NCBI GenBank assembly: GCA_050247515.1
Contig: JBFWUB010000023.1
Location: 6,135 to 70,134, forward strand
DNA: 64,000 nt
Direction of reading: 5' to 3'
Origin: RAM1 sp050247515
Lineage (GTDB): Bacteria > Pseudomonadota > Gammaproteobacteria > Burkholderiales > Burkholderiaceae_C
The translations under genes and the position numbers were made by a program. Shown here piece by piece: positions 53,541 through 62,395 of the stretch. Every line of letters begins with the position of its first letter. Position 1 is the stretch's first letter. The notes under the pieces are model-generated. The model saw only the letters and a program-made list of their open reading frames with translations, had not been told where the DNA came from and did not search any database.

Positions 53541-54293
53541 ATGAAGCTGGCCCTGCTGTCGGACATCCACGCCAACCTGCGGGCCCTGCACGCCTGCCTG
53601 GCCCACGCGCGCGAGGCCGGCGCCACGCACTACGCCGTGCTGGGCGACCTGGTGGGCTACGGCGCCGAGCCCGCGCAGGTGGTGGACGCCGTGATGCAGC
53701 TGGCCGCCGCAGGCGCCGTGGTGCTGGGCGGCAACCACGACGCCATGGCCGTGCAGCCCCCCGCGCAGGAAGAAACCCAGGGCGACACATCGGCCCGCTG
53801 GACGCATGGCCAGCTGGGCGCCGCGCAGCGCGACTTTCTGGCCGCACTGCCGCTGCAGGCGCGCCTGGCCAGCGCCTGGCTGGTGCACGCCAGTGCCGAC
53901 GCCCCTGACAACTGGCACTACGTGGACAACCCCCAGCGCGCGCAGCGCAGCCTGGACGCAGCCTGCGCGCACGACGGTGTGAGCCATGTGTTTTGCGGGC
54001 ACGTGCACCACCAGCGGCTGTACTACCGCGGCGGTGGCCGGGCGCTGATGGAGTTTTTGCCCACGCCCGGCGTGGCCATCCCCGTGCCGGCCCACCGGCA
54101 GTGGCTGGCCACCGTGGGCTCGGTGGGCCAGCCGCGCGACGGCGACACGCGCGCCATGTACGCGCTGTTTGACGCCACGCAAGGCCGCCTGGGCTTTCAC
54201 CGCGTAGCCTATGACCATCGGGCAGCGGCGCAGGCCGTGCGGCATACCGCCCAGCCCGAGTGGTTTGCGCAAAGGCTGGAGGAAGGGCGATGA
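53541..54293 (+). CDS. Calcineurin-like metallophosphoesterase (protein-phosphatase-like)
   Basis: A 250-residue phosphatase of the calcineurin-like superfamily. The metal-binding motifs are complete and in order: SDIHANLRAL, GDLVGYGAEP, GGNHDAM, a lone His in VHAS, and CGHVHHQRL. Its gene overlaps the Ser/Thr kinase gene by ATGA, so kinase and phosphatase are made together and probably act on the same protein targets. Confidence 0.92.
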   Translation: MKLALLSDIHANLRALHACLAHAREAGATHYAVLGDLVGYGAEPAQVVDAVMQLAAAGAVVLGGNHDAMAVQPPAQEETQGDTSARWTHGQLGAAQRDFLAALPLQARLASAWLVHASADAPDNWHYVDNPQRAQRSLDAACAHDGVSHVFCGHVHHQRLYYRGGGRALMEFLPTPGVAIPVPAHRQWLATVGSVGQPRDGDTRAMYALFDATQGRLGFHRVAYDHRAAAQAVRHTAQPEWFAQRLEEGR

Positions 54294-55744
54294 AACTGCT
54301 GGAGCCGGGCACCGTGATCGACGGGTTTGCCGTGGGCGAGGTGATCCATTCGGGCGGCATGGCCCATATCTACCGCGTGCGCTACGCGGACGGCCGGCCC
54401 GACCCGGGCTTTGCCATGGCGATGAAGGTGCCGCGCATGGCCGGCGACGACGGCGCGGAAAACCTGGTGAGTTTTGAGGTCGAGCACCAGATTTTCCAGG
54501 CGCTGGGCGGCAACCACGTGCCGCGCTTCGTGGCAGCGGGTGACCTGGCCCGCCTGCCCTATCTGGTGATGGAATATGTGACTGGCCGTGTGCTGCAAAG
54601 CTGGCTGGATGACGCACAAGCGCTGCGTCAGCGGCCCGCCGCACAGGAGGTTGCCAGGCTGGGCCAGGCCATGGCCGTGGCGGCCCACAGCCTGCACCAG
54701 CAAAACGCGGTGCACCTGGACCTCAAGCCCGCCAACGTGCTGATCCGCCCCGACGGCCAGGCCGTGCTGCTGGACTTTGGCCTGAGCTGGCATGCGCACT
54801 ACCCCGACCTGCTGGCCGAGGAGCTGCGCAGCGCCGTGGGTTCGCCCGCCTGGATGGCGCCCGAGCAGGTGGTGGGCGTGCGCGGTGACCCGCGCAGCGA
54901 CATCTTTGCCATTGGCGTCATGCTGTACGAGCTGGCGACCGGCGAGCTGCCGTTTGGCGCCCCCGCCACCCCGGGCGGGCTGCGCCAGCGCCTGTGGATG
55001 GACCCGCCGCCGCCGCGCGCCCTGAACGCCGACGTGCCGGGCTGGCTGCAGGAGGTAATCCTGCGTTGCCTTGAACCCGAAGCGGCACGCCGCTACCCAT
55101 CGGCGGCGCACCTGGCTTTTGACCTGGGCCACCCCGATCAGGTCGTGGTGGGCGACCGCGGCGAGCGCACGCGCGGCACGCCGCTGCGCACCCACCTGCG
55201 CCGCTGGTTCAAGGCCGCGGGCATGCAGTACGAGCCCAGCCCGCTGCCGTCGCAGACCATCCGCGAAGTGCCCATCGTGATGGTGGCCGTGCCGCACCTG
55301 GATGCCAGCGACGCCACGCTGTATTCGCTGCGCCAGGCCGTGAACCGGTCGCTGGGCATCCGCCCCGGTGCGCGGCTGGCCTGCGTGAGCGTGATCGCGC
55401 CGGTGGACAGCGGGCAGGACGAGATTGAGGCCCATCGCCTGCACCTGGAGCGGCTGCGCCAGTGGGCCCAGGGCATCCACCTGGAAGGGCACCAGGCGTC
55501 GTTTCACGTTATTGAATCGGGCGACGTGGCGCGCGCGCTGTGCACCTATGCGCGCGGCAACCATGTGGACCTGCTGGTGCTGGGCGCGGCCACCCATGGC
55601 CTGCAGATGCAGCGGCTGGTGGCCACCGTGCCGATGCGGGTGGTGATGGACGCACCCTGCAGCGTGCTGCTGGTGCGCCAGGCGCTGCCGTTTGCGCAGC
55701 TGGGCCCACAATCGGCGCATGACCGTTTCCCCGCATCCGTATGA
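54290..55744 (+). CDS. Hanks-type Ser/Thr kinase fused to a universal-stress-protein domain
   Basis: A 484-residue cytosolic fusion. Kinase domain about 10-285: glycine loop IHSGGMAHIYRV, lysine K46 (AMKVPR), catalytic loop HLDLKPANVL with D144 (Arg of HRD replaced by Leu), DFG at D162, and WMAPEQ. A linker leads to a UspA domain at about 325-470 (VPIVMVAVPHLD ... VDLLVLGAATHGLQMQRLVATVPMRVVMDAPCSVLLV). No membrane helix or PASTA repeat is seen, so it is a soluble kinase. It is coupled at both ends, by ATGA to the phosphatase gene and by a 26-bp overlap to srkA. Confidence 0.9.
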   Translation: MKLLEPGTVIDGFAVGEVIHSGGMAHIYRVRYADGRPDPGFAMAMKVPRMAGDDGAENLVSFEVEHQIFQALGGNHVPRFVAAGDLARLPYLVMEYVTGRVLQSWLDDAQALRQRPAAQEVARLGQAMAVAAHSLHQQNAVHLDLKPANVLIRPDGQAVLLDFGLSWHAHYPDLLAEELRSAVGSPAWMAPEQVVGVRGDPRSDIFAIGVMLYELATGELPFGAPATPGGLRQRLWMDPPPPRALNADVPGWLQEVILRCLEPEAARRYPSAAHLAFDLGHPDQVVVGDRGERTRGTPLRTHLRRWFKAAGMQYEPSPLPSQTIREVPIVMVAVPHLDASDATLYSLRQAVNRSLGIRPGARLACVSVIAPVDSGQDEIEAHRLHLERLRQWAQGIHLEGHQASFHVIESGDVARALCTYARGNHVDLLVLGAATHGLQMQRLVATVPMRVVMDAPCSVLLVRQALPFAQLGPQSAHDRFPASV

Positions 55745-56726
55745 AGCCCTGACCCCCGACGTGGTGATGGACGCGCTGGCGTCGGTCGGCCTGTACGGAG
55801 ACGGCCGGCTGACCGGCCTGAGCTCCTATGAAAACCGCGTGTACCTGATCCACCTGGAAGAGCCGCACGAAGGCCACAACGCGGTGGTGGCCAAGTTTTA
55901 CCGGCCCGGGCGCTGGAGCGAGGCGCAGATCCTGGAAGAGCACGCCTTTGCGGCCGAGCTGATGGCCGCCGAGGTACCCGCCATCGGCCCGCTGGTGCTG
56001 CAGGGGCACACACTGCACCCGCATGCCGGGTTCTCGTTCAGCGTCAGCCCGCGGCGCGGCGGGCGCCGGCCCGAGCTGGACGACCCCAGCGTGCTGGAAT
56101 GGATTGGCCGCTTTCTGGCGCGCATCCACACCGTGGGCGCGGCGCGGTCATTCGCCCACCGCGGCACGCTGGACCTGCAGACTTTTGCCACCGAGCCGCG
56201 CGACTGGCTGCTTTCGCACGACATGATTCCGCTGGACGTGCAGGGCGCGTGGCAGGCCGAATGCAACAAGGCGATTGACGCCATCGCGCAGCATCTGCAG
56301 CAAACGCGCACCACCACCATCCGCCTGCATGGCGACTGCCACCCCGGCAACATCCTGTGGACGCCCGAGGACCAGCCCGGCGGTGGCCCGCACTTTGTGG
56401 ACCTGGACGACGCCCGCATGGGCCCGGCTGTGCAGGACCTGTGGATGCTGCTGTCGGGCGACCGCGCACAGCGCACGCAGCAACTGGGCGCGCTGGTGGA
56501 TGGCTATGAACAGTTCCGTGAATTTGACCGTGCGGAGCTGGCGCTGATCGAGCCGCTGCGCACGCTGCGCCTGATCCACTACAGCGCCTGGCTGGCCCGC
56601 CGCTGGGACGACCCGGCCTTTCCCGCCGCGTTCCCGTGGTTTGGCTCCAGTGACTACTGGCAGGGCCAGGTGCAGATGCTGCAGGAACAGCTGGAGGCGA
56701 TGCAGGAGCCGGCGCTGGTGGCTTGA
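55719..56726 (+). CDS. srkA: Stress-response kinase SrkA (YihE family)
   Basis: A 335-residue kinase of the SrkA/YihE class, related to aminoglycoside phosphotransferases. Motifs: LSSYENRVYLIHLE (ATP loop), VAKFYRPGRW (lysine), the Brenner motif LHGDCHPGNILW and FVDLDDARMGPAVQDLWML (DxD metal site). In E. coli it protects against stress-induced death and is linked to the Cpx response. It closes the phosphatase-kinase-kinase operon, overlapping the Ser/Thr kinase gene by 26 bp. Confidence 0.92.
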   Translation: MTVSPHPYEALTPDVVMDALASVGLYGDGRLTGLSSYENRVYLIHLEEPHEGHNAVVAKFYRPGRWSEAQILEEHAFAAELMAAEVPAIGPLVLQGHTLHPHAGFSFSVSPRRGGRRPELDDPSVLEWIGRFLARIHTVGAARSFAHRGTLDLQTFATEPRDWLLSHDMIPLDVQGAWQAECNKAIDAIAQHLQQTRTTTIRLHGDCHPGNILWTPEDQPGGGPHFVDLDDARMGPAVQDLWMLLSGDRAQRTQQLGALVDGYEQFREFDRAELALIEPLRTLRLIHYSAWLARRWDDPAFPAAFPWFGSSDYWQGQVQMLQEQLEAMQEPALVA

Positions 56727-56740
56727 CTGTCTTTGGCTTC

Positions 56741-56777
56741 GTCCAAATTTGGATTCGACGCCCGTCCAATCTGGATT
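56741..56777. repeat. Imperfect tandem repeat with 12-bp palindrome between convergent genes
   Basis: GTCCAAATTTGGATT (56741-56755) and GTCCAATCTGGATT (56764-56777) are near-copies 23 bp apart; the first contains the palindrome TCCAAATTTGGA. It lies between the ends of srkA and the CAP-lipoprotein gene. No terminator U tract accompanies it. Confidence 0.5.
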
Positions 56778-56781
56778 GAAC

Positions 56782-58893
56782 TCAGCTGCACCCCGCCGTC
56801 ACCCGCCAGGTGGCCAGCGGCCCCGCGCTGAACAGTTGGCCACCCGTCAGGTAGTAGACATTGGCGTCGGCCGTGGAAACGCCCAGGTAGACATGGGTTC
56901 CGGCGTAAAAGCGGTAGTAGTACGGCGCGCTGGTGGCGGACGCACCGCCGGCCGGCGCGAACAGGCCGGGGTGGTTGCGCTCGGCCCAGTTGAACAGGCA
57001 GTCCGCCACCGCGGTGGACACACTGCCCGCCCCCACGCTCACCGTGCGCGCGGCCGACCAGTCGCCCCAGAAGCCGAACATGCCCGCGCGCGCCTGCAGC
57101 AAGACCGAGCCGGGGCTGGTGCCGGTGAAGCTGAAGGCCGGCACCGCGATGTCCACCGGCGAGCCCGCCGTGGCGATGGTGTCCACGCCCGTGAGCGTGA
57201 TGTCGTCCACATACCAGCCCACGCCGGCTGTGGCCTGCGGATAGAAGCTGCCGCTGCTGAAGGCATAGCGCCAGCGCAGCCGGATCGCATGGCCTGCATA
57301 GGGTGCCAGCGACACCGTTTTGGCACTGAAGGTGGTTTCGCCAAAGCTGGAGGTGACGCCGCTTTGCTGGCCCGCCTGCTGGAACACCGCGGCCCAGCTG
57401 GCGCCGTCGTCCAGCGACACCTCCACCAGCGCCAGCTGCGAGGGTGACGCCAACCCCAGCCGGCTGCTGAACTGCAACACACCGGCGGCGCCCGGTACCA
57501 GCACGGCATTGAGCGTGAGCGTCTGGTCCGCGCCCTGGGTGTGCGCCAGGTGGTACGACCGCCCGCCCGTACCGGCCACGTCCGCGGCCAGAACCTCGTA
57601 GCCGGCACTGATGGACGCGGTGAAATTGCCGCTGCCCGCCTCGGCACCGTCGGCCAGGCTGTAGGGCGTGACGCCCACGCTGCGCCACTGGTAGCCGGTG
57701 GCGCCGGGCTGCGCGCCAAAGCTGTAGGCAGCCGGCTGCCCCACCAGTGCCGCCGCGCTGCCGGCCAAGGTGATGCTGCTGGTGGCCACGTCGGCGTCAA
57801 ACACCACCACGGCATAGGTGAAGCTGCGCGCCACGCCGCCCACCAGCACATTGCTGAGCGTGACGCGGTACACCGTGTCGCCCGCCGGGCGGGCCCAGCT
57901 CATGCCGTCGGCATAGCTGCCGGGGAACCACACCAGCGTGTTCTCGCCCACGCCGTTGCTCACCGGCTCCGTGCGCGTGGCCAGGGGCACGCCGTCCTGG
58001 GTCATGGTGACCACCGCGGCCGAGAAATCGGCCTGCGGGTACGAGAACGACCAGCGCGGGTACACCGCCGCATGGGGCACATAGCCCGCCGGGGGCCAGG
58101 CCACGAAATCGTCGCGCACGGCCGGGCGCGGACCAAAGAGGTTGGCGTCAAACACCCACAGCGCGTTGGCCTTGACGCTGCCGTCGGCATCGCCCACGCC
58201 CATGAGCTGTGTTTGCGGGTACAGCAGCCAGCGGCGGTGGCCCACGGCGGCGTTGTTGGCGCCGCTGTCGCGCATGTAGCCTTCGGCAATGCTGTCGGCG
58301 CCCGCGCGGCCCAGCGCCAGGTTGGACTTGCCCGCGGCCTCGGCCCCCGTGGCTGTGTAGCAGGCCCAGCTGGCAGGCGGAAAGTGGCTGAGCTGGTTGT
58401 TGGCGGCCATCATCAGCGCGGCCTGCTGTGCCTTGGCGTTGAAGGTGGCGTCCAGCTGCACGCTGGCGGGCACCCCCGCCATGGCGCGAAACCAGTTGAC
58501 GCGCCGCAGCGTGGCGGCCTTGTACGCCGCCGACGTATCACCCGCCGCGCAGCCCGTGGTGCTGCCCGACCAGCCGCTGGCCACATTGGCGGATGACGCG
58601 AACACGGTTTTGTAGAACAGCCGCACCGCCTCGCGCTGGCTCACGTCCAGCGTGAAGCCGCTGTCGGCCTGAGGGGCTTGCGGTGCATCCGCCGCGCCTG
58701 GGGGCGTCAGCCCGTCCAGGCTGGCGGGCGCCTGTGGGGGCGTGGGGCCGGTGCGGGCGGACGGCGCTTCGCCGGGAACGGCAGCGGGTGCCGACGCTGG
58801 CAGATCGCCCTGGCGCGTGGCGCCACGGTCACCACCACCGCAGCCTGCCAGCACCATCAACAGCCCCGCCAGAAGAAGCTTGCGTGCACTCAT
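56782..58893 (-). CDS. Large CAP/SCP-domain lipoprotein
   Basis: A 703-residue lipoprotein. The start opens a signal peptide with lipobox LAGC (MSARKLLLAGLLMVLAGCGGG). A Pro/Ala-rich spacer follows to about residue 75, then a CAP (cysteine-rich secretory/SCP) domain to about 330 (LRRVNWFRAMAGVP; GHRRWLLYPQTQLMG). Beta-rich modules follow, one MAM/immune-inhibitor-like (VGWYVDDITL). The last ~70 residues (CLFNWAERNHPGLFAPAGG ... YYYRFYAGTHVYLGVS ... YYLTGG) match a C-terminal unit that I recall from other exported proteins of this bacterial family. Probably surface-exposed; function unknown. Confidence 0.85.
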   Translation of the reverse strand: MSARKLLLAGLLMVLAGCGGGDRGATRQGDLPASAPAAVPGEAPSARTGPTPPQAPASLDGLTPPGAADAPQAPQADSGFTLDVSQREAVRLFYKTVFASSANVASGWSGSTTGCAAGDTSAAYKAATLRRVNWFRAMAGVPASVQLDATFNAKAQQAALMMAANNQLSHFPPASWACYTATGAEAAGKSNLALGRAGADSIAEGYMRDSGANNAAVGHRRWLLYPQTQLMGVGDADGSVKANALWVFDANLFGPRPAVRDDFVAWPPAGYVPHAAVYPRWSFSYPQADFSAAVVTMTQDGVPLATRTEPVSNGVGENTLVWFPGSYADGMSWARPAGDTVYRVTLSNVLVGGVARSFTYAVVVFDADVATSSITLAGSAAALVGQPAAYSFGAQPGATGYQWRSVGVTPYSLADGAEAGSGNFTASISAGYEVLAADVAGTGGRSYHLAHTQGADQTLTLNAVLVPGAAGVLQFSSRLGLASPSQLALVEVSLDDGASWAAVFQQAGQQSGVTSSFGETTFSAKTVSLAPYAGHAIRLRWRYAFSSGSFYPQATAGVGWYVDDITLTGVDTIATAGSPVDIAVPAFSFTGTSPGSVLLQARAGMFGFWGDWSAARTVSVGAGSVSTAVADCLFNWAERNHPGLFAPAGGASATSAPYYYRFYAGTHVYLGVSTADANVYYLTGGQLFSAGPLATWRVTAGCS

Positions 58894-58960
58894 GCGGCAT
58901 TCTAGGAGCCGACCGGCACCGGCAGCAATCACTGCGAAGGTCTGAGAAGTACGCCTAATT

Positions 58961-59155
58961 GTGGGAGCAACTCCGGAAAGGCCAGCCTTCACCATCCGCG
59001 ACCTGCGCGACCGTTGTGGCGAGCTGATGCGCGACGCCGAGGCGGGCAAGCTCTCTGCAGTCACCAAGCATGGCCAGCCCGTGATTGTGGCCGTGCCGTT
59101 CACGCAGTTTGAACAAGCTGGTTGTGGCCGCATGCGAGGCCCGGCACGACCGTGA
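58961..59155 (+). pseudogene. Truncated Phd/YefM-type antitoxin remnant
   Basis: The frame from a GTG encodes FTIRDLRDRCGELMRDAEAG...VTKHGQPVIVAVPFTQ, the dimerising DNA-binding half of a Phd/YefM antitoxin. After about residue 48 the family match stops and the frame runs into the toxin remnant in a different register, so the toxin-neutralising C terminus is missing. It most likely lost its tail in the same deletion that removed the toxin's N terminus. Confidence 0.7.
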
Positions 59156-59340
59156 CGAAGGCGCGGCGCAACGTGGCGCGCGCTCGGGCCGGGCGTGATC
59201 GGCACAGCCGGCCTGCTGGTGCTGGCCAAACGGTGCGGCCAGTTCAGCACCGTGCGCGGCCACCTCGATTTTCTGGTGGACTCGGCGTATTTTCTGGGAA
59301 CGGGGTAGTGGCGGATGTGTTGCGGCTGACGGGGGAGTAA
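59118..59340 (+). pseudogene. DUF3368/PIN-type toxin remnant, frameshifted
   Basis: Pieces of the C-terminal half of a DUF3368/PIN toxin can be followed through three frames: DEGAAQRGARSG in one, then GVIGTAGLLVLAKRCGQF from about 59195 to a TAG at 59306, then VVADVLRLTGE to the final TAA at 59338-59340. The order (D-aaa-R, GT-GLL-AK, terminal tGE) matches the family. The N-terminal nuclease half is absent, so the toxin is dead. Confidence 0.7.
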
Positions 59341-59458
59341 GCAACAGCAGTGTGCTGCGATGCCTGCTTGCACCGGCCGCCAAACGCCCTAAGCGGGCCG
59401 TGATCGCTTTCTGATTTCCTTGATTGCGCAGAAGTTTGCCGATGTCTGATCCGCGTCG

Positions 59459-59866
59459 CTACGGAGCGACGGGGTCGCCCGCCGCCGGTGCCGCTGGCGG
59501 CCGGGTCGGCGCCCCGAGGATGGTCGCAGCTGGCGCTTTGGCATTGCGGTTTTGCGGGTCGTACAGCACCGTGCCTGTACCCACCCCCACACCGGCGCGG
59601 GCGCCGCTGTTGCCAATGGGCGTGCTGGCACCTACCCCCACGCCGCCCGAGACCACACCGCGCTGGTTGACGCCCACACCCACGCCGACCGGGCCCACAC
59701 CGGTGCCCACGCCCAGGGTCGCACCGCCTGAGCCCACGCCGACGCCAACCGATACCGGGCCGACAGGGATGCTGATGCCCGCGCCCACACCCGCCGTGCC
59801 GCAGCCCGCCAGTGCGAGCGGTGCCAGCACCAGGGGTACGACCAGCGCGCGTGTGGGATGGGTCAT
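59459..59866 (-). CDS. Gly/Val-rich lipoprotein
   Basis: A 135-residue lipoprotein with lipobox LAGC. The mature part is dominated by alternating Val-Gly and Gly-Val repeats (VGVGVGSGGATLGVGTGVGPVGVGVGV), which alternate like a beta-solenoid or glycine-zipper surface. Such repeats are seen in some exported proteins of this family, but the role is unknown. It is separated from htpG by 52 bp on the same strand, downstream of it. Confidence 0.75.
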   Translation of the reverse strand: MTHPTRALVVPLVLAPLALAGCGTAGVGAGISIPVGPVSVGVGVGSGGATLGVGTGVGPVGVGVGVNQRGVVSGGVGVGASTPIGNSGARAGVGVGTGTVLYDPQNRNAKAPAATILGAPTRPPAAPAAGDPVAP

Positions 59867-59918
59867 CGTCCCATTTTAGGAGCGGGGGCCGCGCGCAGAT
59901 GTATCCGTGCGCGTCGTC

Positions 59919-61823
59919 TCACACCAGCAGCGCGTTCACGCGGCGCACATAGGCCGCCGGGTCGTCCGGCAGCCCGCCTTCGGCCAGCAGGGCCTGGTCG
60001 AACAGGATATGGGCCAGGTCATTGAAGTGCACGCTGCCGTCCAGCTTCCTGACCAGTGCATGGTCGGCGTTTACTTCCAGCACGGGCTTGACGTCGGGCG
60101 CCGTCTGGCCCGCGGCCTTGAGCATGCGCGCCAGCTGCAGGCTCATGCCCTGGTCCTTCACCACCAGGCAAGCCGGTGAATCAACCAGGCGGGTGGTCAC
60201 GCGCACGTCTTCGGCCTTGTCTTTCAGGGCTTCTTTCAGCTTGGCCAGCACGGGCTTGAAGGCTTCGGCGGCTTCTTCCGCAGCCTTCTTCTCGGCCTCG
60301 TCCTGCAGCTTGCCCAGGTCCACCGCGCCCTTGGCCACGCTTTGCATGGGCGTACCGTCAAATTCGCTCAGATAGCTCAGCGCCCACTCGTCCACGCGGT
60401 CAGTCATCAAGAGCACTTCAATGCCCTTTTTGCGGAACACTTCGAGCTGCGGGCTGTTTTTGGCGGCGGCCAGTGTGTCGGCGGTGATGTAGTAGATGGC
60501 GTCCTGGCCTTCTTTCATCCGGGCCTTGTAGTCGGCCAGGCTCACGCTCACGGTGTCGCTGGTGGTGGACGCAAAGCGCAGCAGCTTGGCCAGGCGCTCA
60601 CGGTTGGCGAAGTCTTCGCCCAGGCCTTCCTTGAGCACTGCGCCGAATTCAGCATAGAACTTGCCGTATTTGGCTTTGGCTTCGTCGGTTTCACCTTCTT
60701 TTTCCTGGCGGGCCAGGTCTTCCAGCATGGACAGCACGCGCTTGGTGCTGCCGTCGCGGATGGCTTTCACGTCGCGGCTTTCCTGCAGCAGCTCGCGGCT
60801 CACGTTCAGCGGCAGGTCGGCGGAGTCGATCACGCCTTTCACAAACCGCAGGTACGTGGGCATCAATGCTTCAGCGTCGTCCATGATGAACACGCGCTTG
60901 ACGTACAGCTTGACGCCGGCTTTCTTGTCGCGGTTCCACAGGTCAAACGGGGCCTTGGCCGGAATGAACAGCAGCTGCGTGTATTCGGAGCTGCCCTCCA
61001 CGCGGTTGTGGGCCCAGGACAGCGGCGCCTCAAAGTCGTGGCTGATGGCCTTGTAGAACTCGGCGTACTGTTCGTCGGTGATGTCCTTCTTGGGGCGCGT
61101 CCACAGGGCGCTGGCCTGGTTGACGGTTTCCCACTCGTCGGTCAGGACCATTTCGCCGCCCTTGCCCTCTTCACCTTCTTTCCACTCTTCCTTGCGCATC
61201 AGGATGGGCAGGGCGATATGGTCGGAGTACTTGCCAATGACGTCCTTGAGCTTCCAGGTGTTCAGGTAGTCGTGCGCGTCGTCGCGCAGGTGCAGCGTGA
61301 CGCTGGTGCCGCGCTGCGGGCGGTCAATGGCTTCCACCTCAAAGTCGCCGGTGCCGCCGCTGGTCCAGCGCACGCCTTCGGCGGCCGGTGCGCCCGCGCG
61401 GCGCGACTCCACGGTGATCCTGTCGGCCACGATGAAGCCTGAGTAAAAGCCCACGCCAAACTGGCCAATGAGCTGGGCGTCCGCCTTCTGGTCGCCACTG
61501 AGTTTGCCCATGAATTCACGCGTGCCGCTCTTGGCAATGGTGCCCAGGTTGTCGATGGCTTCCTGCTGGCTCAGGCCGATGCCGTTGTCGGTGATGGTCA
61601 GGGTTTTGGCGTCCTTGTCGTAGCTCACGCGCACTTCCAGGCTGGGTGCGTCTTCGTACAGGGCGGCGTTGTTCAGCGCCTCAAAGCGCAGCTTGTCGCA
61701 GGCGTCTGATGCGTTGGAGATCAGCTCGCGCAGGAAGATTTCGGGGTTGGAATACAGCGAGTGGGTGACAAGGTGAAGCAGCTGGGCCACTTCGGCCTGG
61801 AAGGACAGGGTTTGCTTGCTCAT
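59919..61823 (-). CDS. htpG: Molecular chaperone HtpG (Hsp90)
   Basis: A 634-residue Hsp90. The N-terminal GHKL ATPase has LISNASDACDKLR, DNGIGLS and GQFGVGFYSGF; the middle domain (RVFIMDDAEALMPTYLRFVKGVIDSADLPLNVSRE) and dimerisation domain follow. It folds and remodels clients in the cytosol. The ATG giving MSKQTLSFQAEV is the conserved start. A hairpin terminator for the upstream small gene lies 46 bp before it; no sigma-32 promoter was confirmed by eye. Confidence 0.97.
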   Translation of the reverse strand: MSKQTLSFQAEVAQLLHLVTHSLYSNPEIFLRELISNASDACDKLRFEALNNAALYEDAPSLEVRVSYDKDAKTLTITDNGIGLSQQEAIDNLGTIAKSGTREFMGKLSGDQKADAQLIGQFGVGFYSGFIVADRITVESRRAGAPAAEGVRWTSGGTGDFEVEAIDRPQRGTSVTLHLRDDAHDYLNTWKLKDVIGKYSDHIALPILMRKEEWKEGEEGKGGEMVLTDEWETVNQASALWTRPKKDITDEQYAEFYKAISHDFEAPLSWAHNRVEGSSEYTQLLFIPAKAPFDLWNRDKKAGVKLYVKRVFIMDDAEALMPTYLRFVKGVIDSADLPLNVSRELLQESRDVKAIRDGSTKRVLSMLEDLARQEKEGETDEAKAKYGKFYAEFGAVLKEGLGEDFANRERLAKLLRFASTTSDTVSVSLADYKARMKEGQDAIYYITADTLAAAKNSPQLEVFRKKGIEVLLMTDRVDEWALSYLSEFDGTPMQSVAKGAVDLGKLQDEAEKKAAEEAAEAFKPVLAKLKEALKDKAEDVRVTTRLVDSPACLVVKDQGMSLQLARMLKAAGQTAPDVKPVLEVNADHALVRKLDGSVHFNDLAHILFDQALLAEGGLPDDPAAYVRRVNALLV

Positions 61824-61868
61824 GGTGTTGTGGTCGGACGTCTGTAAGCGATAACAGAAAAAGCGAAA

Positions 61869-61887
61869 CGCCCCTGAATTAGGGGCG
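61869..61887 (-). terminator. Intrinsic terminator between the small exported gene and htpG
   Basis: On the minus strand a 7-bp stem, CGCCCCT-aattc-AGGGGCG, is followed by TTTCGCTTTTT. It would end transcription of the 98-aa gene upstream and insulate htpG. Confidence 0.75.
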
Positions 61888-61952
61888 CTCGGTCGGCTTT
61901 TCAAGCCCGGATTATCGCGTGTCCGCGTGCGGCCGCTCGGCCGCGCCGGGGT

Positions 61953-62249
61953 TTACAGGCTCAGCTCGCCGCTGGGGATCTGGCCCAGGCGAACGGCCTG
62001 GGCGGCTTGCGCACGCACCGTGGCGGCGTCCAGCGTGGACTTCACCGGGGCGGCCACACGCGAGCCTGCGGGCTCGGTGCTGCGGGTCTTGGCCACGGTG
62101 GAGGCTTCGGCCATGACTTCCGCGCGGGTGCGGCTGCCGTCGATGGACGCTGCGTACTGCGATTCAGCGGCCGGGCTTTCAGCACGGGCAGCGGTGGAAG
62201 CCAGGGCGGCAAAAGCGGCGATGGCGATGAGGGCGGTGGACTTGTTCAT
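61953..62249 (-). CDS. Small exported protein (DUF4148-like)
   Basis: A 98-residue protein with a signal peptide (MNKSTALIAIAAFAALASTAARA). The mature domain has a repeated R-AEVMAEA / RAQAAQAVRLGQIPSGELSL pattern like DUF4148 proteins, which are common in Burkholderiales and often stress-induced. Function unknown. A terminator follows it. Confidence 0.75.
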   Translation of the reverse strand: MNKSTALIAIAAFAALASTAARAESPAAESQYAASIDGSRTRAEVMAEASTVAKTRSTEPAGSRVAAPVKSTLDAATVRAQAAQAVRLGQIPSGELSL

Positions 62250-62373
62250 GATGCAGGACCTTTCAGTGAGTTGACTTGGAGAGACTTCGGTTTCAGGAGA
62301 CACCGGTGTGTGTTTGTGTTCCGGTGAATGAACTGTAGGTCCCGCAAATTAGCCATCACTGAGGGGAAACTTA

Positions 62374-62390
62374 GGCCCGTGTTAGGGGCC
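62374..62390 (-). terminator. Weak terminator-like hairpin after the sensor kinase gene
   Basis: On the minus strand GGCCC-ctaacac-GGGCC is followed by TAAGTTTCCCC. The stem is short and the U run interrupted, so this is a weak candidate, but its place just after the kinase stop fits. Confidence 0.4.
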
Positions 62391-62395
62391 GTGTT

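Noticed and set aside
56741..56777. Tandem TCCAAATTTGGA units as a bidirectional terminator
   Set aside because: Stem of six A/T-rich pairs without loop and without U tracts on either strand; kept only as a repeat.
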